Assembly (NCBI GenBank): GCA_020427395.1
Contig: JAGQON010000001.1
Location: 1-64,000, forward strand
Length of the DNA stretch: 64,000 bases
DNA from: Phycisphaerales bacterium
Lineage (GTDB): Bacteria > Planctomycetota > Phycisphaerae > Phycisphaerales > UBA1924
Direction of reading: 5' to 3'
Below are positions 52,768-62,227 of the stretch, piece after piece. The notes under the pieces are model-generated. The model worked only from the letters and a program-made list of their open reading frames with translations. It was not told where the DNA came from and did no database searches. A program made the translations under genes and the position numbers. Position 1 is the stretch's first letter. Each line of letters begins with the position of its first letter.

Positions 52768-53765
52768 GCTCCGACCTCCCCGCCCTGACCCGGCACGGGT
52801 TCGGCAGCCGTATCAACAAGCTGGACGAATAGCGACTCGAGCGTCGGCATCAGCGTCCGAAGCTCGCGGATGAACAGCCCGTGGTCTTCGGCCGAAGCGG
52901 CGATCGCCTCACGGAGGTCATTCTCGCCCGGCTCGGCCTCGAGCTCGATGATCGACCAGCCCTTGTTGGCATCAAGCGGCTGGTTCGGGGCTGGCTTGCT
53001 CATCGCCACACCCGGCACGCCCGCGAGGGTGCGCAAAGCATGCTCGATTCCAGCGCTGGGGTTGGTGCGGACCTCGACGATGTACTTGGGGCTGCGCTGG
53101 GCACTGCGGATCAGCTCGCTCGGTGTCCCGTCGGCCCGGATCTGCCCCCCGGCCATGATGATCACCCGATCGCAGGTCCGCTCGACCTCGGGAAGGATGT
53201 GCGAGCACAAGAGGGTGGTGCGGTGCTCAGAGAGCTCCCGGATCAGCGAACGGGCTTCCCGGATCTGCGTCGGGTCCAGCCCGTTGGTGGGCTCGTCGAG
53301 GATCAGGACTTTGGGATCGTGGACCAGTGCGGCCGCGAGCCCCACCCTTTGGCGGTATCCCTTGGAAAGGTGCCCAACCCGGCGTTTGGCCACATCACTG
53401 ATGCGGGTCTGCCCCATCGCATGGTCCACCCGTCCTCCGATATCCCTCCCGGCAACCCCGTAGAGCTTGGCCCGGTGCTTGAGGTAGCCACGGACACTCA
53501 TCTCTGGATAGATCGGGGCCGATTCTGGCAGGTAGCCGATCTGGGACTTGGCGGCGGTGGCGTGCGACTGGATATCGTGCCCCGCGATCGCAATTTTCCC
53601 CCGGTCGGGCGTGAGAAATCCGGTGATCATCCTGATCGTGGTGCTCTTCCCGGCGCCGTTGGGGCCCAATAATCCAGCGATCTGCCCGCTGGGAAGCTCA
53701 AATGAGACTTCCCGCACGGCGCTGAGTGAGCCGAAGGATTTGGAGATGCGATCCACCAGAATCAT
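52764..53765 (-). CDS. ABC transporter ATP-binding protein, GldA-like
   Basis: 333 residues from ATG 53765; the open frame continues upstream to 54680 but that part is antisense to another gene and is not used. Walker A is GPNGAGKST, the Q-loop GYLPESAPIYPEM, the signature LSKGYRQRV (the variant typical of GldA and related exporters), Walker B VLILDEPTNGLD, and the switch His in LCSHIL. The C-terminal ~110 residues are an accessory domain. It forms a transporter with the fused permease encoded next. It is divergent from the PAS/GAF/receiver gene. Confidence 0.92.
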   Translation of the reverse strand: MILVDRISKSFGSLSAVREVSFELPSGQIAGLLGPNGAGKSTTIRMITGFLTPDRGKIAIAGHDIQSHATAAKSQIGYLPESAPIYPEMSVRGYLKHRAKLYGVAGRDIGGRVDHAMGQTRISDVAKRRVGHLSKGYRQRVGLAAALVHDPKVLILDEPTNGLDPTQIREARSLIRELSEHRTTLLCSHILPEVERTCDRVIIMAGGQIRADGTPSELIRSAQRSPKYIVEVRTNPSAGIEHALRTLAGVPGVAMSKPAPNQPLDANKGWSIIELEAEPGENDLREAIAASAEDHGLFIRELRTLMPTLESLFVQLVDTAAEPVPGQGGEVGA

Positions 53766-53890
53766 GCGTGTTTCACAGCCTTTGCTGGCACTATGCCGAT
53801 ATGGGGTCGATACTTCGTTTGGCTTCTCTGGTGCTCGGGGCACAAGAAGCAGGGTCGATCGTCGAACCGCTCTTGGATTCGGTGCGAACA

Positions 53891-53936
53891 GTATATTAGG
53901 GTATACGCAGGAGCCCCCGGTTGCTGATCCAGCAAC
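53891..53936. promoter_or_regulatory. Inverted repeats in the gldA / PAS-GAF-receiver divergent region
   Basis: A perfect 7-bp inverted repeat GTTGCTG-ATC-CAGCAAC (53920-53936) and a 5-bp repeat GTATA...TATAC (53891-53906). The first ends 24 bases upstream of the ATG at 53961, a plausible operator site; no regulator is known. Confidence 0.4.
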
Positions 53937-53960
53937 TGTTCTGATCTGAGCTGCCGCGTC

Positions 53961-55580
53961 ATGGTAGAAACTCAACCCAAGCTCGTTATTGTCGGAGGCG
54001 GCCCCCAGGACGCCAAAGAACTCGCCCAGCTCGTGGGCGATCGCTACGAAATCGTGCACCAGCCCGATGAGCAGGGCGTTCAATCTGTCCTCAGAGCGCT
54101 CGGCGAGGGCATCTGCATCGTCGATCCCAAAGGGCGGATGACCTGGAGCAACGAGTATTTCTGTTCGCTCGACGAGTCGGTTCGCCGCGAGGTCCGGTCG
54201 CTCTGTGTTCAGGCCGCCGACTCCGTCGCGACCCTGCATCACGACGCCCGAGGGGCATTGGTGACCAAGCACGAGATCCAGAACACCGAAGGCTCCCGAA
54301 TCTTCGATGTCTACATCACGGGCATCGCAGAACGCGATGACGCGGGCATGCACGCCGGGCGCGTCGCGGCCATCGTACGGGATGTCACCCTGTCCAAGCT
54401 GGCTCAGCGCAAGATGAACGCCATCGACCGGGCCGGTTTCGAGCTCGTCCGTCTCGATGTCCAAGAAATCCGAGAGATGAACGCCATCGAGCGCCTGCAG
54501 TTGCTTGAGAAACGGATCATCCGCTATGCGAGTGAGCTGCTCAACTTCGATCACTTCGCCATCTTCCTCATCGACCAATCGAACAATCGCCTGCGCCTGG
54601 TGATGCAGTCGGGCCTGCCCGAAGAAATCCAGGACCTGGACCTCTTTCTCGAGAAAGAGGGGTCGGGTATCTCGGGGCATGTCGCAAGCACCGGGCGCAG
54701 CTATATCTGCAACGATGTCACGCTCGACGATCGCTTCCTCCCTGGCCTGAGCGGTGCCCGCTCAAGCCTCACCGTTCCGCTGCGGGTTAGCGATAGAGTC
54801 ATCGGCATCATGGATATTGAATCGATCAAGCCTGGAGCATTCGACGAGCAGGACAAGATGTACGCCGAGATCTTCGGGCGCTATGTCGCGATGGCCCTGC
54901 ACATGCTCCAACTGCTCGTCACCGAGCGAACCGAGACCAACCTCACCGCGTGCGATCGGGTGACCGGCGAGATCACCGAGCCGCTCGATGACATCGAACT
55001 CGAGATCGGCTGGCTCAACGAGCACGAAAAGAACGCCGACCCCGAGACCCGCGATCACATCAAACGCATCATGCTCGATGTGGAATCGATCCGCAACCGC
55101 GTCCGGTCGGTCGCCAGCGGCCCGCAGACGCTCCTCGGTGTCGATAAGGCGATGCTCGAACGCGAGAAGGACCCGGCACTCATCGGAAAACGCGTCCTCA
55201 TCGCCGACGACAACCAGAAGATCCGCAAGATCATCGGCGAGGTGCTCCAGCACCGCGGATGCCAGACCACCGTCGTCTCCGACGGCGTGCAGGCCATCGC
55301 CACCCTCGAGAAGATCGCCAGAGAAAACGGCTGCCCCTTCGACCTGGTCATCTCGGACATCCAGATGCCCGACCGCAACGGCTACGAGGTCTTCAGTTGC
55401 GCCCGCAAATACTGCCCCGATGTCCCGGTGATCCTGATGACCGGCTTCGGCTACGACCCGCACCACTCCATCGTGCGTGCCTCGCAGGACGGGCTCCAGA
55501 GTGTGCTCTTCAAGCCGTTCGAGATCCAGCTGCTCATGACGCAGGTGCGCGAGGCGCTGGGCGTCGAGCCCAGAGACTGA
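53961..55580 (+). CDS. PAS-GAF-receiver signalling protein without kinase domain
   Basis: 539 residues. Residues ~45-150 are PAS-like (GEGICIVDPKGRMTWSNEYF, ending AAIVRDVTL). A GAF domain follows (~180-320, LLEKRIIRYASELLNFDHFA ... VTLDDRFLPG). A helical linker (~325-400) stands where a dimerisation/phosphoacceptor helix would be but has no H-box, and there is no ATPase domain. The C-terminal receiver (~415-535) is complete: IADDNQ, DLVISDIQMPDRNG with the acceptor Asp, TGFG and the FKPF Lys. It is likely a phosphate-receiving sensor acting with a separate kinase. Confidence 0.85.
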   Translation: MVETQPKLVIVGGGPQDAKELAQLVGDRYEIVHQPDEQGVQSVLRALGEGICIVDPKGRMTWSNEYFCSLDESVRREVRSLCVQAADSVATLHHDARGALVTKHEIQNTEGSRIFDVYITGIAERDDAGMHAGRVAAIVRDVTLSKLAQRKMNAIDRAGFELVRLDVQEIREMNAIERLQLLEKRIIRYASELLNFDHFAIFLIDQSNNRLRLVMQSGLPEEIQDLDLFLEKEGSGISGHVASTGRSYICNDVTLDDRFLPGLSGARSSLTVPLRVSDRVIGIMDIESIKPGAFDEQDKMYAEIFGRYVAMALHMLQLLVTERTETNLTACDRVTGEITEPLDDIELEIGWLNEHEKNADPETRDHIKRIMLDVESIRNRVRSVASGPQTLLGVDKAMLEREKDPALIGKRVLIADDNQKIRKIIGEVLQHRGCQTTVVSDGVQAIATLEKIARENGCPFDLVISDIQMPDRNGYEVFSCARKYCPDVPVILMTGFGYDPHHSIVRASQDGLQSVLFKPFEIQLLMTQVREALGVEPRD

Positions 55581-55591
55581 TCAAACCCCAA

Positions 55592-56521
55592 TCACGCCCG
55601 CTCCGCGATCAGCACCCGGTCGTGCCCGTCGCTATCCTTGGCGATCCGCTCACGCGCGAGCATGGGGTGTTCTGCCGCAAGCTCGAGGCACACCCCAGCG
55701 TTGCAGGCCGCGATCTCAATCAGCAACATCCCGCCTTTACGAAGCAACTCCGGCGCACGCTCGATGATCGGTTTCACGAACTCCATCCCGTCGTCGTTTG
55801 CACGCAGCGCCATCGTCGGCTCATGGTTCTTCACATTGGGCTCCACCGCGTCCCATTCATGATCCGGGATGTACGGCGGGTTGCTGCACAGGTAATGCAG
55901 CGAGCCCTTCTGCCCCGCCACCGGGTGCGCGAAGATCGGTTCCAGCAGATCGCCCTGCACCAGATCCACCCGCTCGTCGAGGTCGTGGCGTGTGATATTC
56001 ATCTGTGCCACCTCAAGCGCGTCGGCGGACTTGTCGCTGGCGATGACGCGGGCACCGGGGAGGTTCTTGGCCAGCGCCGCCGCGATGCACCCGCTGCCGG
56101 TGCACACATCCGCGATCATCATCCCGACACCGGCATCGGAGTCACGCAGGGTACGATCGTCCGGGTTCTTGCGGGCGTGGTTGAGCACCTCGTCGATCAG
56201 CGTCTGCGTCGAAGGGCGCGGGATGAGCACCCGCTTGTCGACATGGAAAGACATACCGAAGAATGACTCTTCGCCGACAAGATACTGGATGGGCTCGTGG
56301 TTGAGCGCGCGTCGCACAAGGTCCCGCAGGGTCTCACGCTCGATGGGCGTGGCCGGGCGGTCGGTGTCCATGTACAGGCGCAACCGATCGCAGCCGATGA
56401 TGTGCGCCAGTAGCATCTCGGCCATGCGTCGCGGCGAGTCGAGGTCCTTGGCCTCGAAGGCCTTGGTCATCCAACCGAGCAGATCGCGGGTCGTCCAGGT
56501 TTGCGGGGCGGTGGGGGGCAC
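55592..56521 (-). CDS. prmC: Peptide chain release factor N5-glutamine methyltransferase PrmC
   Basis: Methylates the GGQ glutamine of release factors RF1 and RF2. 309 residues with a GTG start at 56521. A helical N-terminal domain (~1-85) with EPIQYLVGEESFFGMSFHV, then the SAM-binding site ADVCTGSGCIAAALA (motif I, with V-C where most have L-G) and the catalytic SNPPYIP. Length is slightly above the usual ~280. It follows the amidohydrolase gene by 13 bases on the same strand. Confidence 0.93.
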   Translation of the reverse strand: MPPTAPQTWTTRDLLGWMTKAFEAKDLDSPRRMAEMLLAHIIGCDRLRLYMDTDRPATPIERETLRDLVRRALNHEPIQYLVGEESFFGMSFHVDKRVLIPRPSTQTLIDEVLNHARKNPDDRTLRDSDAGVGMMIADVCTGSGCIAAALAKNLPGARVIASDKSADALEVAQMNITRHDLDERVDLVQGDLLEPIFAHPVAGQKGSLHYLCSNPPYIPDHEWDAVEPNVKNHEPTMALRANDDGMEFVKPIIERAPELLRKGGMLLIEIAACNAGVCLELAAEHPMLARERIAKDSDGHDRVLIAERA

Positions 56522-56534
56522 GCGTGGATTCTAT

Positions 56535-58205
56535 CTACTCCTGAGCGGCCACGAACACCGTCTCGCCGCCGATCACGGTCATCAGAACCTTGGTGGCGGG
56601 GATGTCGGCGGGGGCGCAGGTCATGATGTCCCGATCGATCACGATGAAGTCGGCGAGCTTCCCGATCTCCAGCGTGCCCTTCTCGGTTTCTTCGAACGCG
56701 GCGTACGCGGCCCAGATCGTGAAAGACTTGAGCGTTTCCAATCGAGTCATCCGCTGGTCGGGCTGCCAGCCGCCCTCGGGCTGGGCATCGAGGTTCTGCC
56801 GAGTAATTGCCGCATAGAAGCCCAGGAACGGGTTGTGCGACTCCACCGGGAAGTCGCTGCCGCCCGCGATGATGACGCCCGTGTCGAGCAGTGAACGCCA
56901 GGCGTACGCACCTTGGGCGCGTTCTTCGCCGACGCGGTCCTCGACCCAGCGCATGTCACTTGTGCAATGGGTGGGCTGCATCGACGGGATCACACCCAGC
57001 GATTTGAACCGCGGGATGTCCGCTGGGCTCAGCAGCTGCGTGTGCTCAACCCGGAAGCGGGCGTTCTGTGCACCGGCTTGCTCGAAGGCATCGAGTGTGC
57101 GCCGGTTCCCACGGTCGCCGATCGCGTGCACGCAGACCTGGTACCCGTTCTCGACGCCGTTGCGGGCGATGAAGTCGATGAACTCTGGATCCATCAGTGT
57201 CAGACCGGTGTAGGGGTTACCTTCATCGTCTTGTGGGCGATCGGCATAGGGCTCGAGCATCCACGCGCCGCGTGAGCCCATCGCGCCATCCATGTAGAGC
57301 TTGGTTGCCCGGGCCGTGAACCGATCCGAGATATAGACCCCATTGGTTGAGAAGTACCGGACCGCATCACGCCCGGGGAGCGCGGCGTACACACGCAGCT
57401 TGAGCAGGTCCTCTTGGTCGAGCTGCTTATAGAGTTCCACCATTGCAGGCGGAACGCCCATATCGTGCACACCAGTGAGTCCAGCCGCGAGGCACAGGCG
57501 TTGCCCGACAAGGAGTTGATCACGCGTCAGTCCGCGTGCGCTCATCGGAATGACACTCTCAACGAACGACTCGGCGTTATCAACAAGAACACCCGTCGGG
57601 CGTTTGTTCTCGCCGCGGATGATCTCGCCGCCGGATGGGTTCGGTGTGTCGGCATCGATCCCCGCTTCTTTCATCGCGGCTTCGTTCGCCAGCCCCGCGT
57701 GCCCATCCACACGCAGCAGCCACACCGGGTGGTCGGGCACGATATCCGAGAGTGTCTGATGATCGGGCAGCATCTTGCTGGGCCAGGATTCGTGGTCCCA
57801 GCCGCGACCGATGATCCAGGTACCCTCGGGGAGTTCCGCGGCTCGCGCCCGAACGATCTCGATGACCTCTTCGTACGATGTGGTCGCGGACAGATCGATC
57901 GTGCCCACCTGGAGTTCGCCGAGTCCGCTCAGGTGCGCATGCGCATCGATCAGCCCCGGCAGCACCGTTTGGCCTTCGAGGTCAATGAGTTGTGTCTGCG
58001 TGTCACGCAGCTTGAGGAGATCGGCGGAATCACCGATCGCGACGATCCGATCATCCTCGATCGCGATCGCTTGGGCGAGGGGCATCTCGTCGTTTGCCGT
58101 GTGGATCTGCGCGTTGTGGTAGATCAGATCCGGTGCGGCATGAAGCGGGGAGGCACGCCACAGCAGTGGGAGCAGGGCGGCGAGCACGATGTTGGTAGAT
58201 TTCAT
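56535..58205 (-). CDS. Exported amidohydrolase (YtcJ-like)
   Basis: 556 residues. A signal peptide ends near LHA-A (~23). Metal-site motifs are GLIDAHAHLSG (HxH, ~78), the HAIGDRGNRRTLDAFEQAG block (His), FRVEHTQLL (His) and AGGSDFPVESHNPF (Asp). This is the amidohydrolase-3 group, exemplified by YtcJ and N-substituted formamide deformylase. Substrate unknown. Export is common in this group. It lies 26 bases downstream of polA. Confidence 0.9.
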   Translation of the reverse strand: MKSTNIVLAALLPLLWRASPLHAAPDLIYHNAQIHTANDEMPLAQAIAIEDDRIVAIGDSADLLKLRDTQTQLIDLEGQTVLPGLIDAHAHLSGLGELQVGTIDLSATTSYEEVIEIVRARAAELPEGTWIIGRGWDHESWPSKMLPDHQTLSDIVPDHPVWLLRVDGHAGLANEAAMKEAGIDADTPNPSGGEIIRGENKRPTGVLVDNAESFVESVIPMSARGLTRDQLLVGQRLCLAAGLTGVHDMGVPPAMVELYKQLDQEDLLKLRVYAALPGRDAVRYFSTNGVYISDRFTARATKLYMDGAMGSRGAWMLEPYADRPQDDEGNPYTGLTLMDPEFIDFIARNGVENGYQVCVHAIGDRGNRRTLDAFEQAGAQNARFRVEHTQLLSPADIPRFKSLGVIPSMQPTHCTSDMRWVEDRVGEERAQGAYAWRSLLDTGVIIAGGSDFPVESHNPFLGFYAAITRQNLDAQPEGGWQPDQRMTRLETLKSFTIWAAYAAFEETEKGTLEIGKLADFIVIDRDIMTCAPADIPATKVLMTVIGGETVFVAAQE

Positions 58206-58231
58206 GCCGTCAGTCTAACCGAAACTGGAAG

Positions 58232-61138
58232 TTACTTCCCGTCGTACCAGTTGCTCGACACATGGGCATCGACTTTGAGAGGTACCTTGAGGTCCATCGC
58301 GGCCTCCATCCGCTCAACGATCAGGTCGCGAGCCCTCTTGGCGTGGTCGTATGGAGTCTCGAAAACCAACTCGTCGTGGATCTGCAGGATCATCTTCGTG
58401 CCCTGCAGCGGCTCATCGGGGGCGGCGTCGGTGATCCGACGGTGCAGGTCGATCATCGCCAGTTTGATCAGGTCCGCGGCCGACCCCTGCACGACCGAGT
58501 TGATCGCCATGCGCTCCGCGAGCGCCTTGCGCTGCGGGTTGCGGTCGTCGATGTCGCGGATTGGTCTGCGACGCCCGAGCATGGTCTGCACATAGCCGTG
58601 CGAGCGGGCGAACTGCACGCATTCATCGAGGAAGCTGGTGATGTTGGCAAACTTGGCCTTGTAGTTGTCGATGATCTCCGCGGCTTCGTTGTTGCCGATG
58701 TTCAGGCGGCGCGCGAGCCCCCACGGGGTGACGCCGTACACGATGCCGAAGTTGACCATCTTCGCGCCCGAGCGCTGCTCGCTGCTGACCTGATCGAGCG
58801 GGATGTCGTTGATCTGCGCGGCGACCGCCCGGTGGATGTCCTCGCCCGCGTGGAAGGCCTCAATGAGCGCGGGGTCGTCGGAGAGATGGGCAAGGATCCG
58901 CAACTCGATCTGCGAGTAGTCGGCGCTGATGAGCTGGGCCCCCTCGGGGGCGACGAACGCCCGCCGAATCTCCCGCCCGATATCGGTGCGGATCGGGATG
59001 TTCTGCAGGTTCGGGTCCGATGAACTCAGACGCCCGGTGGCCGCGACGGTCTGGTTGAAGCTCGCGTGGATGCGTCCTGTCTGCGGGTGGATATCCTCGG
59101 CCAGCGACTTGAGGTAGGTCGAGACGAGCTTGGTCAGCTGCCGGTATTCCAGAATCAGCGATGGGATGGGCGTCTGGATCTCCGGGTCCTGGGCGAGTTT
59201 TTCGAGCACCTCGGCGTTGGTGGAGTACCCGGTCTTGGTCTTCTTGAGCGGCTTGATGCCCAGCCCCTCGGGTTCGTCGTCGGGGCCGTTGAACAGCGCC
59301 TCTGATAGTTGCTTGGGGCTGTTGAGATCGAAGGTGCGGGCGATCGACTTCTTGGATTCGGCATTGATCTCTTCGATCAGCTCATCGATGCGCTTCTGCA
59401 GGCGCTTTTCCTGATTGTTGAGCTCGGCCTTGTCGACGACCACGCCGTTGATCTCCAGCTGTGCGAGCACCTCGACCAGCGGCATCTCCACCTCGCGGTA
59501 GAGCTTCTCCAGCTCGGGCTCTTTGTGGATCATTGGCAGCAGCTTCTGATCGAGCTGCAGCGTGATGTCCGCGTCCTCGGCCGCGTACGGGCCGGCGAGT
59601 GACAGCGGCACCTCGTCGAATCGCTTCTGGCTCTTGCCTGTGCCGATCAGGTCCTTGATCGAGATCGGGTTTCGTTCGAGGAAGGCCAGCGAGAGCGCAT
59701 CCATTCCGTGGCTGGATCGCGACGCATCGAGCACATACGACGCGATCATGGTGTCGCCGGCCATGGATTGAGGGTCGCTTGGCACCACGCCGTCGAGACG
59801 CACGGCGCAGTTATGGAAGATGATCTGATCGTACTTGATGTTCTGCCCGATCTTCTCGATCTTCGGGTCTTCGAGGATGGGACGCAGCGCGTCGATGACG
59901 GTCTTCTCGTCGAGGTGCTTCTCGCCCTCAGGCGCGAGCGTCGGGATGTAGTACCCCACCCCGGGCTCGATCGAGACGGATACGCCCGCGAGCTTGGCCC
60001 ACATGGGGCGGATGTGCGTCGTTTCGGTATCGACCGCGATCCGCTTGGCCTTCTTGAGTTGCTTCACCAGCGCATCGAGATCCTTCTTGGTCGTCACGGT
60101 GTGGTAGTCGCCCTCGACCCCTTCCACAATGGCGACGCTTTCAGTTGGTTGATTGAACAACCCGAAACCCTGATCGTTGTTCACTTTGGGCTTGGTCTTC
60201 TTGGGCGCGTCCTCAGCCGTGTCGCCCGCGATCATCTTCTTGAGCTCGTCTTGATATCGATTAAAACCAAACTCTTTGCAGTACTCAATCAGCTTGTGTA
60301 GGTCGATCCTGGCGATGCTCGCCTCCTCGACATCGAGCTTCACCGGCACATCGTGGCGCAGTGTCACCAGCTCCTTGCTCAGCGGCAGCCATGCCTTGGC
60401 TTCGATGATGTTCTCCGCCCGCTTGCCCTTGATCGCCCCGTCCTCGGCCGCGCGGATGATCGCGTCGAGGTTCCCGTGCTCGACCAGCAGCTTCGCGGCC
60501 GTCTTGATCCCGATGCCGTTGACGCCCGGGATGTTGTCGGCCGTGTCGCCCATGAGCGTGAGCAGATCGATGACCTGATCCGGGCGGATGCCCAGCTCCT
60601 CCATCAGGTCATCCTCGGTGATGAGGATGTCCGTGTGCAGGTCGTACATCTGCGTCGCCGGCGTGCCCAGCCCCAGCAGCTGCTTGAGGTCCTTGTCCTT
60701 GGAGATGATCCGCACCCGCAGGTCCGGGTGGGCCTCGGAATAGCTGCTCGCCAGCGTCGCCAGCACGTCGTCGGCCTCGAACCCCTCGCACCCGATGACC
60801 GGCACGCCGATCGTCTTGAGCATCTCGATCGCCCGGTTCACCTGCGGCATGAGGTCCTCGGGCGGCGCATCGCGGTTCTTCTTGTACTCGGGGAACAGCT
60901 GGCTGCGGAATGTCCCGTGGTCGCCGCCCACATCGAGCGCCACGGCCACATGCGTCACCCGCCCCTGATCATCCTTGAGGTGCGACCCATCGTTCTTGAG
61001 CAGCTTGATGAGCATGCCCACGAACCCGTAGGTCATGTTCGTCGGCTCACCCGTGACCGGCGAGGTCATGGGCGTGCGGATCGCGTGGTATGCCCGGAAG
61101 AACTGGGCGAAGCCGTCGATGAGGTAGAGCGTGTTCAT
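58232..61138 (-). CDS. polA: DNA polymerase I
   Basis: 968 residues from ATG 61138. The 5'-3' exonuclease (~1-300) keeps LYLIDGFAQFFRAYHAI, the metal Asp blocks FEADDVLA and LLTLMGDTADNIPGV. The 3'-5' exonuclease (~375-560) keeps the proofreading residues: VDTETT (Asp, Glu), NIKYDQIIF (Asp), YAAEDADIT (Tyr, Asp), so proofreading is likely active. The polymerase domain has motif A LISADYSQIELRI, motif B SGAKMVNFGIVYG and motif C QIHDELVFE. It is divergent from the first zinc-ribbon gene with 38 bases between the two starts. Confidence 0.97.
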   Translation of the reverse strand: MNTLYLIDGFAQFFRAYHAIRTPMTSPVTGEPTNMTYGFVGMLIKLLKNDGSHLKDDQGRVTHVAVALDVGGDHGTFRSQLFPEYKKNRDAPPEDLMPQVNRAIEMLKTIGVPVIGCEGFEADDVLATLASSYSEAHPDLRVRIISKDKDLKQLLGLGTPATQMYDLHTDILITEDDLMEELGIRPDQVIDLLTLMGDTADNIPGVNGIGIKTAAKLLVEHGNLDAIIRAAEDGAIKGKRAENIIEAKAWLPLSKELVTLRHDVPVKLDVEEASIARIDLHKLIEYCKEFGFNRYQDELKKMIAGDTAEDAPKKTKPKVNNDQGFGLFNQPTESVAIVEGVEGDYHTVTTKKDLDALVKQLKKAKRIAVDTETTHIRPMWAKLAGVSVSIEPGVGYYIPTLAPEGEKHLDEKTVIDALRPILEDPKIEKIGQNIKYDQIIFHNCAVRLDGVVPSDPQSMAGDTMIASYVLDASRSSHGMDALSLAFLERNPISIKDLIGTGKSQKRFDEVPLSLAGPYAAEDADITLQLDQKLLPMIHKEPELEKLYREVEMPLVEVLAQLEINGVVVDKAELNNQEKRLQKRIDELIEEINAESKKSIARTFDLNSPKQLSEALFNGPDDEPEGLGIKPLKKTKTGYSTNAEVLEKLAQDPEIQTPIPSLILEYRQLTKLVSTYLKSLAEDIHPQTGRIHASFNQTVAATGRLSSSDPNLQNIPIRTDIGREIRRAFVAPEGAQLISADYSQIELRILAHLSDDPALIEAFHAGEDIHRAVAAQINDIPLDQVSSEQRSGAKMVNFGIVYGVTPWGLARRLNIGNNEAAEIIDNYKAKFANITSFLDECVQFARSHGYVQTMLGRRRPIRDIDDRNPQRKALAERMAINSVVQGSAADLIKLAMIDLHRRITDAAPDEPLQGTKMILQIHDELVFETPYDHAKRARDLIVERMEAAMDLKVPLKVDAHVSSNWYDGK

Positions 61139-61176
61139 CGCCCAAAGGATAGGGCGGGTTCGGGTATGATTCGGGG

Positions 61177-61698
61177 ATGGAGCTGTCAGAGGCACAATAC
61201 GAAGAATGGACCCTGCTCTCGACCAAGCGGTGGAACCCGCGGATCGGGCGGAGCCGTCAGGTCGGGGTGCTCATCGAACGAATCTGGCTCGTACTCATTC
61301 TACTGCTCATCATTGGACCGATTTTGATTGGACCATTGTTCTTGAACATAGGCACCATCCCATTCGGAGATTTCGTAGGGCTGGGCTTCGTGATCCTGAT
61401 CAGCATCCCAGTGGTCTGGTTCCGGTGGAAGCGGCATCAATACAAGGCAAGGGTCTTGAAGAACGACTACTTTCTCTGCCCATGGTGCCGGTACGCGCTC
61501 ACGGACCTGGAGGATACGGGGCTCTGCCCGGAGTGCGGCGTGACCTACGAGCGTGAGCTCTGCCGCCTGCTCTACAAGGCCGAGTTCGCACCCATCCAGC
61601 CCGACCTGCGGATCGTGCAGGACCGTGAACGCCGTGGATGGCGGCGAGCGATCATGCTGCGTGATGGGTTGATACAGCCTGGAGCCAAGCGTGAATGA
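61177..61698 (+). CDS. Membrane protein with C-terminal zinc ribbon (copy 1)
   Basis: 173 residues. Two membrane helices (~34-56 and ~64-83) are followed by a cytoplasmic ribbon, CPWCRYALTDL ... CPECGV, with Cys101, 104, 117 and 120. The 'CP-C-Y-L-L-CPECG' pattern is common in planctomycete proteins of unknown function. A helical tail of about 45 residues contains the shared end motif WRRAIMLRDGL. It overlaps the next, paralogous gene by eight bases. Confidence 0.72.
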   Translation: MELSEAQYEEWTLLSTKRWNPRIGRSRQVGVLIERIWLVLILLLIIGPILIGPLFLNIGTIPFGDFVGLGFVILISIPVVWFRWKRHQYKARVLKNDYFLCPWCRYALTDLEDTGLCPECGVTYERELCRLLYKAEFAPIQPDLRIVQDRERRGWRRAIMLRDGLIQPGAKRE

Positions 61699-62227
61699 TC
61701 ATTCGCAACGCGATTTACAGTTGCTGCTTTCACAGCGGTGGGACCCCCGTCGAGGGGTCGGGAGGCGATTAGGCACTATCCGTGCATGGTTGACTACTTT
61801 CTTCCTGATCATGATCGTCTTCGGGCGATACATCACCGCCGGGATAGCTACGAGTCCGGCTGGTCATGTCTTAGGGAGCATCGCATATCTCTTTCCTGCA
61901 ATCGGGCTGATCCTGTGTTGGTTGATCCCGTGGAAAATCCGAGCGAGAACAAAGCAGCGAGTAAGCGATCACGACGGGTTTCTCTGTCCCTGGTGTCGAT
62001 ACGCGCTTACGGGGCTCCCAGACAACGGCACTTGCCCTGAGTGCGGCGTAAGGTATGAGAAGGCGATCTGCCAGAAGCTCTATGAGTGCATCTATCGCAG
62101 CTACAAACCGGATCAGAACGAGATGAATCGGCGAGATCGGGAATCGTGGACGCGAGCGATCCGGCTACGCGATGGTATTACTCCGCCTTCCCCGCCAGAT
62201 GACTCACATCCTTCCCCGGCCAACTGA
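61691..62227 (+). CDS. Membrane protein with C-terminal zinc ribbon (copy 2)
   Basis: 178 residues from GTG 61691, inside the end of copy 1. It has the same plan: N-terminal QRWDP-R motif (KRWNPR in copy 1), two membrane helices (~32-52 and ~60-81), ribbon Cys99, 102, 115 and 118, and the tail WTRAIRLRDGI. The pair is a tandem duplication with clear divergence in the helices. Its last 50 bases overlap the convergent GlmU-like gene. Confidence 0.7.
   Translation: MNDHSQRDLQLLLSQRWDPRRGVGRRLGTIRAWLTTFFLIMIVFGRYITAGIATSPAGHVLGSIAYLFPAIGLILCWLIPWKIRARTKQRVSDHDGFLCPWCRYALTGLPDNGTCPECGVRYEKAICQKLYECIYRSYKPDQNEMNRRDRESWTRAIRLRDGITPPSPPDDSHPSPAN

Noticed and set aside
53766..54680. In-frame upstream extension of the GldA ATPase gene by 305 codons
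   Set aside because: The extension is antisense to the PAS/GAF/receiver gene and crosses the divergent promoter region; homology begins at ATG 53765.
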